A stretch of 64,000 nt of DNA from Leptidea sinapis (GCF_905404315.1 NC_066312.1:16603001-16667000), one strand, 5' to 3'; shown: positions 11,692-22,420, counted from the stretch's first letter. The notes: generated by a model from the sequence alone, not told the origin. Translations and numbers: made by a program.

Positions 11692-12530
11692 TAGTCCCAA
11701 AGTTATGGGACATGAAGGGAAAGTACCTTAAATATCGAAGATAGGCTATTTTACTGAAAGAAGACTTTATATTATTTTTAAAAGTTAGTACTTCTGCATT
11801 CAAAGATTTTCTAAAAATAACATGCCTCGTCTGGGAATCGAACCGACTGAAATGTAAAAGAAAAACAACCCTACTTTTATGATGCTAATCGAAAGAATGG
11901 CCAAAAACTAATAACTCTTCTTAAGTAACATAGTATTTTAAAAGAAATTAGTCAATTAAGTGGGTATTATTTGTAAATTAATTAATTAAATTCTCAAAAT
12001 GTGATATCTCTTGTCTTACGCAAATCGCCAATCTTTTAATGAGTCCGCTGCCTGTTGATTTTCTTATCATTTTATGGTGAATACTCGATATGATATGGCA
12101 CAATTCTGTATGTAACTCGCCCACGTTCTCATATCGCTTTTTGTATAGCATATCTTTCACGTATCCCCAAAAGAAGAAATCTAATGGTTTAAGGTCCGGG
12201 GATCTGGCCGGCCATCTAATCGGTCTATTCGTACCAATCCAAGTAGGAAAAAATTCATTCTACGTTGTTCCTTTCTTTTAAAATACTATGTTACTTAAGA
12301 AGAGTTATTAGTTTTTGGCCATTCTTTCGATTGGCATCATAAAAGTAGGGGTATTTTTTTTACATTTCAGTCGGTTCGATTCCCAGACGAGACAAGTAAT
12401 TTTTAGAAAATCTTTGAATGCAGAATGTACTAACTTTTAAAAATAACATGAAGTCTTCTTTCAGTAAAATAGCCTATCTTCGATATTTAAGGTACTTTCC
12501 CTTCATGTACCATAACTTTGGGACATCCTG
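11692..12530. mobile_element. Foldback mariner derivative with about 255-bp terminal inverted repeats
   Basis: Left arm 11692-11946 and right arm 12272-12530 are near-perfect inverted copies. The right terminus is CAGGATGTCCCAAAGTTATG (minus), the left is shortened to TAGTCCCAAAGTTATGG. TA flanks both ends (11690-11691, 12531-12532). The 325-bp centre holds a transposase fragment. Each arm also carries a tRNA T-arm-like stretch (CGGTTCGATTCCCAGACGAG). Arms this long are unusual beside the roughly 30-bp ends of ordinary mariners. Confidence 0.82.
11978..12243 (-). pseudogene. mariner transposase C-terminal fragment
   Basis: The frame reads RWPARSPDLKPLDFFFWGYV followed by KDMLYKKRYENVGELHTEL, the third catalytic block and the C-terminal tail of a mariner-family transposase. 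Everything upstream of that block is missing. It lies between the two long arms of the foldback element and was presumably kept when the parent element was deleted. Confidence 0.8.
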
Positions 12531-12892
12531 TATACGTGGAAATCTCTTATATATATATACATATATAGATTTAAAATTATTCATTCAACTTTCTCCACGT
12601 GAACATATTCTATTCCCGTGGAAATTACTTACCTATCTAACGAAATATTTTGTTCGTTAAATAATTTCCAACTTTGAAAATGGGCAATCACATTTTAAAA
12701 AATAACAATATCTGACTGGTGTTTTGATAGCATAACATACATAACATTTTTTAGGTACGAGTTAATCATAATTTTATTTAGATATTTTCAATTGAGATGG
12801 AATCAGTTCAACACAATAACTAATACCTATACTTGAATTGAGATTTTTTTTTTGTAATAGACAAAAACCTAGGTAATATAAGCTAATCACTA

Positions 12893-13028
12893 GCCCCCTT
12901 ATTCATAATAGTCTGCTAACTTAAAGCATTGCTAATTCTCACTCTGTCTTCTATTGACCTAAGTCAGAATGAGAAATAACACTCCTTAGCGGCTAATTTA
13001 AGTTAGCGGACCATTATGAATAAGGGGG
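12893..13028. mobile_element. MITE with 31-bp inverted ends
   Basis: The ends read CCCCCTTATTCATAATAGTC and, inverted, CCCCCTTATTCATAATGGTC, each extending through CTAACTTAAA. TA flanks both sides (12891-12892, 13029-13030). 136 bp with no coding content. Confidence 0.8.
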
Positions 13029-13389
13029 TAGAGATATACGGCTGAAATTGTTATAACCTAACAACGTCAGCAGTCGCAATAAATAACGTTTCAATATACG
13101 GCGCATCAGGCCTTATCTACTCCTGACGGAGACTCACATATCTCGACCGAGCGGCACAGCATACAGATAAAAGTTGAGCATGCGTTATAAAGGACATAAT
13201 TTGCTGTCCCTGTCTCGGCATTTACAAAAAATAGGTACAGCATGTCGTATCTCTGGTAGCGCGTAGATTTCGAGGACCATGTAAGCAAGCACAGGTGTGT
13301 TTAAAGGATTGTTTCATGGACGACGTTCAATTCTACAAAAAGCACCAGCCACCAAACCAGCAAAGCAAACAACACAAGTCTCGGAAATA
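13029..13389. other. Intergenic, nothing recognised
   Basis: No open frame or repeat assigned. Confidence 0.4.
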
Positions 13390-13475
13390 TTTCCGAAGTT
13401 ATGGAAGTCAGCTCTTATTCATCCAATCCTTAAAAGGTGACAACTCGGACCTCGCAAACTACAGACTTATAATTA
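13390..13475 (+). mobile_element. LINE-A fragment from the RT N-terminus
   Basis: Encodes KLWKSALIHPIL and, after a frameshift, KGDNSDLANYRLII, matching SWKSALLHPI and KGDSSDPANYRPIAI of the longer copy at 58-60.7 kb. Neither end is a natural element terminus. Confidence 0.7.
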
Positions 13476-13747
13476 AAAAGACCCCCAGATCTTGGTATAG
13501 AATGAACTTCTTTACGTGGTGTTTTCTATTTCTCATGGCCATATTTGCTTCTCAACACTTGTGTGGCTACTCTGGCTAGCAAGAGATAAGTGGCGGCGAA
13601 GACCACTAACCATCTGGTATATTAGTAGGTAGATTTGTTCTCCTAATCCCATTTCGTTCTGTTTTTGACTTTTTTGGTACACGATCCTAAACAAGTGTAA
13701 GAATAAAGATCAAGTACGAGAAATCAGACAAAGCATTTATTCAATGA

Positions 13748-13916
13748 CTAGCTGACCTGGCAAACGTTGTTTTGCCATATAAAATATAAATTATATATGT
13801 AAACCTTCCTTGAGCTTCAACGAATCTATTACAAAAGATTTCATTGAGATCGGTTGAATAGTTTAGGAGTTATTAGGGAACATACAAACATACATCCTCT
13901 TTTATATATATATAGA
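13748..13916 (-). mobile_element. Helitron-like short element
   Basis: A 169-bp element, minus orientation: A|TCTATATATATATAAAAGAG at the 5' end and GCCAGGTCAGCTAG|T at the 3' end. Host A and T at the borders fit Helitron insertion. It shares its 3' end with the copies at 20780, 37757, 45428 and 63305. Confidence 0.75.
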
Positions 13917-15404
13917 TTAACAAACAGTATGGAAGGTGCTAGTGATAACATCGGAATCCGACACCGCGTTACGTTGTATAAACAGAAGGCAACAACTGTT
14001 TATTTATAATTTAAATAGTTCTCGAAATTATTATTAGCATGAATAAGAATCGAATGTATAGAGAATTGTCTATTAGCTTGTTTTGACTTCACCTGGGTTA
14101 ATTACCCGTGTGTTTTTTTATATTTTATAGCAACGGTCAGTGTGAAAACTCAAGAGGCAGGCAACTTTAGCTGATTTACATTTCATACGTTTTACTTATC
14201 GGAGGCGCCTTCACACAGGAAAACGTCAAAATGGGATTCACTGTAAATAGCAACTTATACTGTTGCATACCAGTGGAGTAAGTGATGATTTTAACACAGG
14301 TGCAGGAGCTGGTATTCAACATTAACGCTGACGGCAATGTAATCGCTGTCGTTTCGCATTACGATACGTCACATACTACACTACTTTTACCAGTGCTTCC
14401 ATCCATTCAATCAGCGAACAGTGCTTCTTTGCACAGTACGCCGATTGGATGGGTACAAGCACGGAACATAAAACTGTTCCGGGGTACAAGAGCGGCGTGT
14501 TTTTCTGGTGCCAATCAGTAATGTGCAATCACTATTTGTGCTTCAGTTTGTACATCTAATGACTCATTGCGATGCCGCTAATAATTTTGGGTTTCTTAAG
14601 AATCATTAGCACTACTACATTGGCATGAGCAGGGCAGGGGGCGTCCGTTCACCGCATCCAGACGCTACGATGATATACTATACGCTGGTCGCTTCGCTTT
14701 AAAGTAGCTTCGCAATCTGCAGGTAATTCATTACCATATAAAAATATTGCGTAAGTACCAAGCTAATTAGACGACATATTTAAATAGCCACTGACCATAC
14801 TCTTTTTGAAGTGAAAATTCGTTAGGCACGCTGAGCTCATTTTTTGTAGGTATTGGATGAGACTGAATTGCTATGCTCGGCTATGTAACGTTCGTGTCGG
14901 TAGTCGGCTAAAATTGTATGAGGGAGACTCGCTCGGTGACCATTGCTGTATTTCGTATTACTATTGTCAACTTAATGAAGTTAGTTATACTAACTCGCAG
15001 TTACAGTTTTATAACTAAGTTCACACGTTCTAAGCCATATCCCCCAAATGAAAAGGGATGCCAATATTAAATACCTAATAGTCTGAAATCCATCACGGAC
15101 GTTGAGCGTTTTTATCTCCGCGGAACCTTACCTATTTGGAACAGGGGCGGAACCTTGCCACACTTGGTTGACTTTTGATTGGTGAATGTTGAAGTATATG
15201 CCCTGGAGTTGACTTGATCTTAGTGAAGATTCTAGAATGGTGGCCTGTCCCCATGTTAACGCCCAGCGATTATAATATGATTGAATGCCAAGTATTTAAA
15301 AATACGGTGATGGATCGAACGCAGCGTCTAACCAGAGATTAGATACTTAAACGACTGTAAGTAGGTAGTTTCACGATCCGCTGGAGAACCGCAATAGACC
15401 CCGG
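13917..15404. other. Intergenic with a faint SINE-B-like trace
   Basis: About 14483-14545 weakly resembles the GGTACCACAACGGCGCC block of SINE-B. Otherwise nothing is recognised; the 79-codon frame at 14282 has no motif. Confidence 0.35.
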
Positions 15405-15530
15405 CTCATAAAAAATGAATGCCAGCCGGCAACGCTCCTGTGATTCCTTCTAATATTGCAAGAAAATATGAGCGGCGATCATAACACCAGGTGACCCGTA
15501 CGCTCGTTTGTCATCCTTTTACTTAAAAAA
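15405..15530 (+). mobile_element. LINE-A 3' tail fragment
   Basis: Contains GCCGGCAACGCTCCTGTGAT, AACACCAGGTGACCCGTACG and CTCGTTTGTC, then an A-rich end, the typical 3' end of LINE-A. The 5' side is truncated. Confidence 0.8.
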
Positions 15531-16062
15531 AATATAATAAAAATGCAATATTGATATAAATAACTAATATTTGCCCCAACTTCGTTAAGGCTTTATAGTA
15601 AAGGAAAAATTAACGCCTTGCTCTTTTATGTGTAACCAAACAACTATTACATGTAACGACATAATATATTTATTTAATTGCAATTTACGAAGCTCTCAAT
15701 TTTTTTTTAATTAAATCAAGCTCATTCCACTCTCAATAAACTGAAAAATAACTTAAGTTATTTGTTTATTGTATAGTATAGCACAGCGGGGTAAGCAATT
15801 ATATAGTCACATGTCTTATAAGTTTATGTTTACCGAAGATGAAATAAGCCGACACTTGATTCATAATTATTATTCTTCAAAATATTCCTACAATGTCATC
15901 GCAACATTTAGCCAATCATGAAAATAAGAAATTTGTATGATTACTAATGGGCTGCTCCTGAAAGCTCTTTCTCCCCACGAATAGAGGCCCAGAATTTTGA
16001 AATTGAATGCCACCAACGCACCATATTCTGAAAAAACTTAAGATTTAACAATTTATTATACA

Positions 16063-16608
16063 CTAGCTGACCCGACAGACGTTGTTCTGTCAATAGAAAA
16101 TAATGTACCTGAATATTTGGGAATAATGTAGTCATCGGAAATCATTGATTTTATAATATGTGGTAATAAATTGATAAGGATTAATATCGTATTTGTATTA
16201 ACAGCTTGTACATTACCGCTATATAATTGCTAATTTTTAAAATATTAATATGGATATAGTATGTTATCCTTAAGAGATCGACATATGCCATCGCGGGCTT
16301 TTCTGTGGACCTATATATGTATAAGATACACAATTCCACTACATATATATTATTTTGTTGTTTCAAAGGGCTTAGACAGCGTGTTCGTTGAAAGCTCCCA
16401 GACGGCTTATATTTTTCCGACACCTCCAACAAATATCGTCAATGTATACAAAATATATATAAAAAAAACTAAACATCTATCATATACTAAAACCATCTTC
16501 GAGAATCACGCTATCAATTGGTGTAAACAGAATGGCAATCGATGCAGTAGTTTTTGAGTTTATCGCGAACAGAAACACGCGGCGGAGCACTTTGTTTTAT
16601 TTTTTGTA
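16063..16608 (-). mobile_element. Helitron-like element, longer variant
   Basis: Ends CAACGTCTGTCGGGTCAGCTAG on its 3' side (16063-16085, minus). Towards the other end are TACTGCATCGATTGCCATTC and CGCCGCGTGTTTCTGTTCGC, blocks I associate with this repeat family. The 5' boundary is uncertain. The overlapping open frames (16181-16557) look like chance frames. Confidence 0.5.
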
Positions 16609-16994
16609 GTGATGTCGTGTTTGTTATTTTTGTGCTTCCACAGAGTAGCAATGGAAACTTACGTATTAAATACTACATACCCACAATATCTAAAGATAAA
16701 TTACAATAAGCCACAGCAGTAATCAAACAGTGTTAATTAAACTAATACAAAAGTGACTATCTACGCTACGATTTGTCCATTTTATTAATATTTTTTGGCA
16801 GCACACGCTCATGAAGTTTTGTATTGTTTATTACTTTGTCCATTTTTTACAACTCACGTGCATGAAGTTTAGTAGACAATTTCTTAAGAACGTTATTTTT
16901 TTTTAATTTGTAAACAAATAAAGAGAATTGAAATTAACCAATCTACCTTAACATTCTTCGTATTTCGAGTATTAAATTGTAAGAGGTGAACTCT

Positions 16995-17272
16995 ATTAAA
17001 TTAACTCTTAGGATATCGCCATCTGGATTTGTGGCGTTCCTCCACAGTGCGCTGTTCAAGGAACTTTCTTCCACGTACTACAAAGCTGTGGAATGCGCGC
17101 TTGTGCGGTGTTTCCGGGACAATACGACATGGGTACATTCAAAAAGCGCGTACACTCTTTTAAAGGGCCGGCAACGCTGTTGTGATTCCTCTGATGCTGC
17201 AATGTGGGCGGCGGTGATCACTTAACATCAGGTGACCCATACGCTCGTTTGTTCCCTCTTCCCTAAAAAAAA
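16995..17272 (+). mobile_element. LINE-A 3' fragment
   Basis: Begins in the last ORF2 codons (GGATATCGCCATCTGGATTT), covers the degraded end of the frame (CGACATGGGTACATTCAAAA) and ends with GTGATCACTTAACATCAGGT, GACCCATACGCTCGTTTGTT and an A-run. Confidence 0.85.
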
Positions 17273-17528
17273 ACTAGATGCAAGAAGATGAACTACTTAA
17301 AGAACTTACCCACGGACACGTGCTTCTCTCTTGGTTGTATGCAAAATTCATAGTTTCTCCGTTCTACTACATCTGCAGTCAAATTTTTGCATTTTTCCGT
17401 ATCAAGCACAGTAGCGGAATAAACTTTTGTTTTGTAGTGTGCATCTGTCAATAACTATTATTACTATAAACCAAACCAGGGGTGCCATTATCATTATAAC
17501 CATCATGCATAGCCCCAATAAAAAATTT

Positions 17529-17828
17529 GCGCGGCAGCCATCTTGGATTTCAAAAATGTTTCCAAATTCGTTCTCTGCAACCTCGAGAACCTCGGATACG
17601 ATATTCACATTGTTAAAATCATAATTTGGCGTGGCTGTCATTTTGGATTTCAAAAATGAACCCAAATTCGTCCTTTGCACCCTCGAAACCTCGGATATGA
17701 TATCCACATTGTTTGAAAAAATAATCTTGCGCGGCGGCCATCTTAGATTTAAGAATGATCCCAAATTCGTTCTCTTCTACCTTGAAAACCTTGGAAACTA
17801 TATCCATATTGGTAAAATCATTACGCTG
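17529..17828. repeat. Tandem array, three units of exactly 100 bp
   Basis: The marker block GCCATCTTGGATTT (with variants) recurs at 17537, 17637 and 17737, followed each time by CCAAATTCGTTCT-, CTCGAAAACCTCGGA- and TATCCACATTG-like blocks. Units are about 75-85% alike by eye. The minus strand is open across the array (for example EVLEVAENEFGNIFEIQ), but the repeated peptide probably only reflects the DNA repeat. Confidence 0.88.
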
Positions 17829-19186
17829 GTGATATGTGTAAGTAACAATTGCACAGCTTAAAGTAAGGTTATTTCATAGTCATATTGAACCTGTCGTTAT
17901 GTACGACGCCTTCAATAATCAAGCAGTACACATAAGGTTAGAAATGAAACCATGTTTCACCGCGGTTATATGCCCAGATAAATCATAAGTAATCACGTAA
18001 CATAAAGGAGTGGACCCGATTACCTTCGTCGAGCTACTTTTTCGTGTCGCTGGTGATAAGGGCGGATTCATAAAACTGACAATCAATCTTGATGAATGAA
18101 AAGGTATTTAAAGAAGAAGGAAGTTATATATGTTGTGTAGTGCGTAGTGTTGACAAATACTGTTTCTAGTTTTACCTCCATTTTGAAGACGGTACGTCCA
18201 CGATATAATGCTGAAATTCTTCATTGCATCTGACATCCATAATTCTACGTCCATTGGAATATTTTGAACTGAAACAGGTCTATAACTATGTACACATAGT
18301 TCATTTTAGAACTGTATAAATTCCGATTATTTTTTTTATAATATGATGTACCAGTGGACTTTATGTTACTATAAAACAATATATATATTTATAAATATAA
18401 TCATTTTTATCATAAATAATTAAATAAGCGTATTTAAAAATTATTTTTAAATTCACATAGCAATATACTTATTATTTGTATTTAAAACAGTGTCAATGTG
18501 GTAATTAAAAGGCAAAATTCTTCTTATGTCGCATATTTACCGATATTTTTTAAATTATAAAGGTGATCCTAGAAAGGACGTCAAAATGCTAAAATGTCGT
18601 TACATCTAGACACATAGCGGTGAAGCTAATATAAGGCGGATAATAAAAGTATTGTATAAAAATAAGTAATTCTACCATCAAGTAATTGTCCTCGTTTAAA
18701 TCGGAGTATGCAAGTAACATATTATGAAGGTATTCCAGATAAATAATCGCAAAAAGAAAGTACATTCATAAGTAATATGTATAATCTACACTCACATATA
18801 TATTCATTCAGGGTTATATTCTGATAATGTTCAAAAAGGCCTATATTGTTCTCCAATGTATCTCGGTTAAATTGTGTGTGAGCTATGCTTCTCCTTATTC
18901 CCGTCGTGTCTGGAAAGGGTATTATTTTAATTATCTATTATTGCTAATACAAGATTTCGGCCGACAAATGGGTACCACAGCGATATATTTTTCTGGCGCC
19001 AAGTAGTAGTGCACAAGCATTATAATTTTTTTGGTTTTAAGCACACTAATAGCCTAAACAGATGGTCGTATTTGGTACGGCCGGATCATCGGACGCTCCG
19101 GTGGGCGCCTTGCATCAATTGGTTTGGCCTCGTAATCGGTACAGTACGGACGGTAATAATAATATTATGGTCGTATTACTTATCAT
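17829..19186. other. Intergenic, with a faint SINE-B-like trace
   Basis: About 18966-19022 weakly resembles SINE-B (GGGTACCACAGCG). Nothing else recognised. Confidence 0.35.
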
Positions 19187-19828
19187 CAGATAATAAAAAA
19201 TGCGGCCAAGTGCCAGTCGGACCCGCCCATGATTCCGCAGCAGCAAGGGTTCCGTAGCAGCAGGGTTCCGTAGCAGCAAGTAACATAAAAGTTACGTAGA
19301 AAGGAATGCTCTCGTCATTTATACGTATTATAAAAAAACTACTTACTTCATTTCGTTCAAATCAACTTTCGGTAGAAGTTTGCATGGTAATGTAAGTACT
19401 ACGTATTTACGTAGTATATATTTTTTTAGTTTTATCATTCTCTTGCTTTTGAAGATACAGGGGGGGGGGGGGCACTATTCAGTTATGAATAAAAATGATA
19501 TTAGAAACTTCAACCAATTTTGAAGACCTGTCCATAGATATCCCACACGTATATTTATAACGTAAACAAACACGTCTTTACAGTTTGATGAAAAAAAAAT
19601 TATGAGTTTCAGTTCTAAGTATGGGAAACCCTCAAAATTTATTGCTTTTTTCTATTTTTGTGTGAAAATTTTAATGCGGTTCACAGTACATCTACTTACC
19701 AAGCTTTAGCGGTATAGGTCGTATAGTTTTGGGAAAAAGTGGACTGTGACATATATGGACAGACAGACAGACATGACCAATCTGTAAGTGTTCCGTTTGT
19801 TGCTATTTTGTCTACGGAACCCTAAAAA
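19187..19828 (+). repeat. Dispersed insect repeat with GGGTTCCGTAG inverted blocks
   Basis: Starts AAAATGCGGCCAAGTGCCAG with several AGGGTTCCGTAGCAGCA copies in its first 100 bases. It continues through TTAATGCGGTTCACAGTACA and GGACAGACAGACAGACATGA, and ends CTACGGAACCCTAAAAA, the inverse of the first block. I associate this with a very common dispersed repeat of Lepidoptera and other insects. An 11-base G run lies inside at about 19461. Confidence 0.65.
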
Positions 19829-20374
19829 TGCTCATAAATAAAAAAAGTTTTCAAAGTCTTTCACAATCTTTTTTGTCACTTAGTGTGTGAATGGGTGCGG
19901 TTGAAGAACACTATTTTTCAGTTACAAAATATGTAAATGACATTGATATGTTGATGATTTATATTTAGAAAAGGAGGTTTACTTTTTAATTTTTCTAGCG
20001 TTATCTCTGTCTCTTTCTCTCACACATACTCTCTATCTATCAGAAAGACCTGATAAGTGTTCAAAGATTCCCAAACATACATGACTCATTTCCATATATA
20101 TATATATGGTAAACATGTATGGTGACTAGTCTGAAGCGTATAATTTGTAGAATTTGCTACGTAAATTTCAATTTGTGTTAAAATGTTATCGAAAAACGAA
20201 CTTTCGCATGTTCCCTACTATTGCTCCATTCGTTGCAAAGTTTTGTCCCGAACGAACATTGTTTAACATTTCGATTTTCTAAATCTACTCTAATTCATTT
20301 ACGTGGCGAACGAAAGTTTGAATGTAACAGCTGCTTGTTCGGAATTTTAACCTTAATTTGACGAAACCAAAGAC

Positions 20375-20535
20375 CCAAATGATTTGAGTTTTCTTTAGTG
20401 TTAATTCCGCCAATATTTGTCTTTAAACAATTCGACACGTGTTTCGCCTCTACACAAGGCATCCTCAGGACGTGTTGTCTCGCCAAAATCTGCCACGAGA
20501 CTAACGATACACTAAAGTTAACTCAAATCATTTGG
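20375..20535 (-). repeat. Short Penelope-like/retrozyme-like repeat with 27-bp inverted ends
   Basis: Ends are CCAAATGATTTGAGTT...CTTTAGTGT (20375-20401) and its inverted copy (20509-20535), two mismatches. Between them the minus strand carries a hammerhead-like motif. No ORF. Confidence 0.6.
20425..20478 (-). ncRNA. Hammerhead-ribozyme-like motif (type I layout)
   Basis: Read on the minus strand: stem I 5' arm CAACACGTC, core CTGAGGA (20468-20462, fits CUGANGA), stem II GCCT/AGGC (20460-20457 with 20449-20446), core GAAA (20445-20442), a 2-bp stem III with ACGT loop, then GTC at 20436-20434 as the expected cleavage triplet, then stem I 3' arm GAATTGTT. Stem I pairs 6 of 8 positions with a 2-nt internal loop. 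One unpaired T (20461) lies between the core and stem II. Short stem III hammerheads are known from Penelope-like elements and retrozymes. Activity is untested. Confidence 0.6.
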
Positions 20536-20779
20536 ATAATTATGGATTTCGACAAAGCCTACTTCAATAAATTTTCAGAAACCAAAGATGTTACCTTTAG
20601 ACTTTCGTTCGTGTGGATTTGTTGCAAATTTGCTTGAAATGTTTTCAAGAATGCTTATAATCGAGGCTGCTCTACGTGAAGAACGTTTAGAACTTAGAAG
20701 GAACCGGCGCCGAATTAGTGAAATTACCGATATAGAGTTTGTAGGACACTGAAATAAATTATAGCTTGCTGTGTTTACA

Positions 20780-21095
20780 TCTTATATATATATAAAATTC
20801 TCGTGTCACAATGTTCGTTCCCGTACTCCTCCGAAACGGCTTGACCGATTCTCATGAAATTTTGTGAGCACATTAAGTAGGTCTGAGAATCGGCCAACAT
20901 CTATTTTTCATGCCCCTAAGTTGTTCACCCTTAAACTTTTTTTTTAATTTTTGGACGAAATTTTTTGTTTTTATTTTTTTATAATGTGGCATTAAAAAAT
21001 ACACACAACTTCAAATTTTCACCCATCTACGATCAACAGTTACTTTTGTATCGCGATTTTAATATCGGCAATACAACGTTTGCTGGGTCAGCTAG
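20780..21095 (+). mobile_element. Helitron-like element
   Basis: Begins A|TCTTATATATATATAAAATT and ends TTTGCTGGGTCAGCTAG|T, with host A and T at the borders. Contains CGGCTTGACCGATTCTCATG, a block I associate with this family. 316 bp and non-coding. Confidence 0.75.
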
Positions 21096-21739
21096 TAAGT
21101 TATATATAAGGGGTGGTATTAATATTAACGACTTAAAGTAAAGAAAAGAATTTAAAGAAAAAAATCTAAAGTACTAAGTAGGCATGAAACTTGGCACTCT
21201 TCAAATTAGTCGGATAAAATTATCATTTATTCCAATCGTTCGTTCCCGAATATTGTCTATGGTTCCGAACTTCGTCGATGTGTCCGAAAACAAAATAGAG
21301 TGATTACCGAAACTTTGTTTAAAATTCGTTCGTCTATGACATTTCGTTTAAGAGAAAAATAGTTTTCCGATTTTCTGCAAAACGTCTGGATGGAATATTA
21401 TATAACCTAAGTACAACGTGTAAGAATTGTTACGGTTTTAAATTATTTAACGTTTTTTCATATGAAAGTATAGATTTAGAAGATAATTTTATATTACTAA
21501 TAGATAAACTTTTATGTATTATAATATAAATTATTATTAAACCGTATTAATTGTTATTACAAAAACATAAGATTTCATTATTTTTTTTCACTTTAACTTG
21601 AGAAAGACAAATGATAAGCTAAAACTGTCTAAATAATACAGTGGTGAATGCGTTGATTCCAACACGAGCTGCTAGTAGATACCTAATATTAGTAATACTA
21701 TGTTCTAAGTATATTTTCTTTCTTTTTTTCTCGGTGGGC

Positions 21740-21920
21740 ACAGTTTGGGAGCTTCAGGACGGGCAAAGACGTCGAGACAGACCCCGAAAACGATGGCGTG
21801 ACGATCTGGATGCCTATAATAAGACCTGGTCGGAACTGGCACAGGACCGCAATAAATGGAATAGGGGAGGCTTTTGCCCAGCAGTGGGATCCGATTGGCT
21901 AATAAAAAATAAAAAAACAT
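21740..21920 (+). mobile_element. RTE-type LINE ORF2 C-terminal fragment
   Basis: The plus frame reads RDRPRKRWRDDLDAYNKTWS, then ELAQDRNKWNRGGFCPAVGSD, matching the C-terminal tail of RTE-like reverse transcriptases (RWxDDLxxxxxxxWxxxAQDRxxW). Short AT-rich 3' end follows. Confidence 0.75.
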
Positions 21921-22040
21921 CGAAAGGTTAACATTCAATTGAAAATGTGTGAAGGTCACGAAATATATATATAAATAAATAATACTTAACTTTAAAAAAG
22001 TAATACCTACACAAGAACCAAAGGAAAAATTTCGCTACCA

Positions 22041-22112
22041 TTACACGCGTTTTAATCCTTTAAAGAGTGTTTTATTTAAATAAACGTGTAACACTCGCGT
22101 TAATCAAAGAAA
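22041..22112. repeat. Solo arm of the Penelope-like inverted repeat
   Basis: TTACACGCGTTTTAATCCTT, then an AAGTGTTTTATTT-like block and GTGTAACACTCGCG, matching the arm at 56649-56735. Confidence 0.65.
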
Positions 22113-22146
22113 ATACTAGTTTGTATAGATATTAAAAATAATTTGT

Positions 22147-22420
22147 CTAAATGGATTTCTTACAGATAGTTTCACCATAGTACTGTATTCTCCATTTTGG
22201 CAGCATTTCTACTAATTCTGGATCTGTTCGAATGATAACACAATGAGCCGGCGCCGCTGACCAGGAACGTCTCAGTAGCAGGACATTGCATGCCAGCTGA
22301 GCCGGTGTGACATTAACAAATGCTGCCCCAAGTGAACTGTATTGCATCACATTTTCTGAAACTAGCAAAAAACGTTTAAGGGTGGGGCCGGAGCCAACGT
22401 CCTTGATGAATTGCATGGAG
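22147..22420 (-). CDS. Exon-like open frame of unknown gene (terminal exon candidate)
   Basis: Unrecognised. An open frame of about 90 residues ends with TAG at 22149-22147. It is preceded by a possible acceptor ACCTAG|C (22422-22421), and an in-frame TAA just upstream forces an exon start near there. The peptide looks protein-like: KDVGSGPTLKRFLLVSENVM, GAAFVNVTPAQLACNVLLLR, CVIIRTDPELVEMLPKWRIQ. GC content is higher than in its surroundings. It could be the last exon of a minus-strand gene or a retroelement remnant. The phase does not match a direct splice from the exon-like frame at 24536, so any link needs exons I cannot see. Confidence 0.35.

Larger units (their letters stand above)
11538..12569 (-). 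mobile_element. Helitron-like short element, interrupted by a foldback mariner derivative
   Basis: Read on the minus strand it begins TCTATATATG and ends CAGCTAG, with host A before and T after, the A^T insertion pattern of Helitrons. About 195 bases belong to the element (11538-11691 and 12531-12569); the rest is the insert at 11692-12530. The closest relative in the window is 63305-63500, in opposite orientation. Confidence 0.72.

Noticed and set aside
16181..16557. Two overlapping small genes on opposite strands
   Set aside because: Both lie in a Helitron-like repeat and have no recognisable motif.
17402..17807. A coding gene on the minus strand with repeated EVxEVAENEFG-like peptide
   Set aside because: The frame follows a 100-bp DNA repeat and has no start context or splice sites; the open frame is best explained by the repeat.
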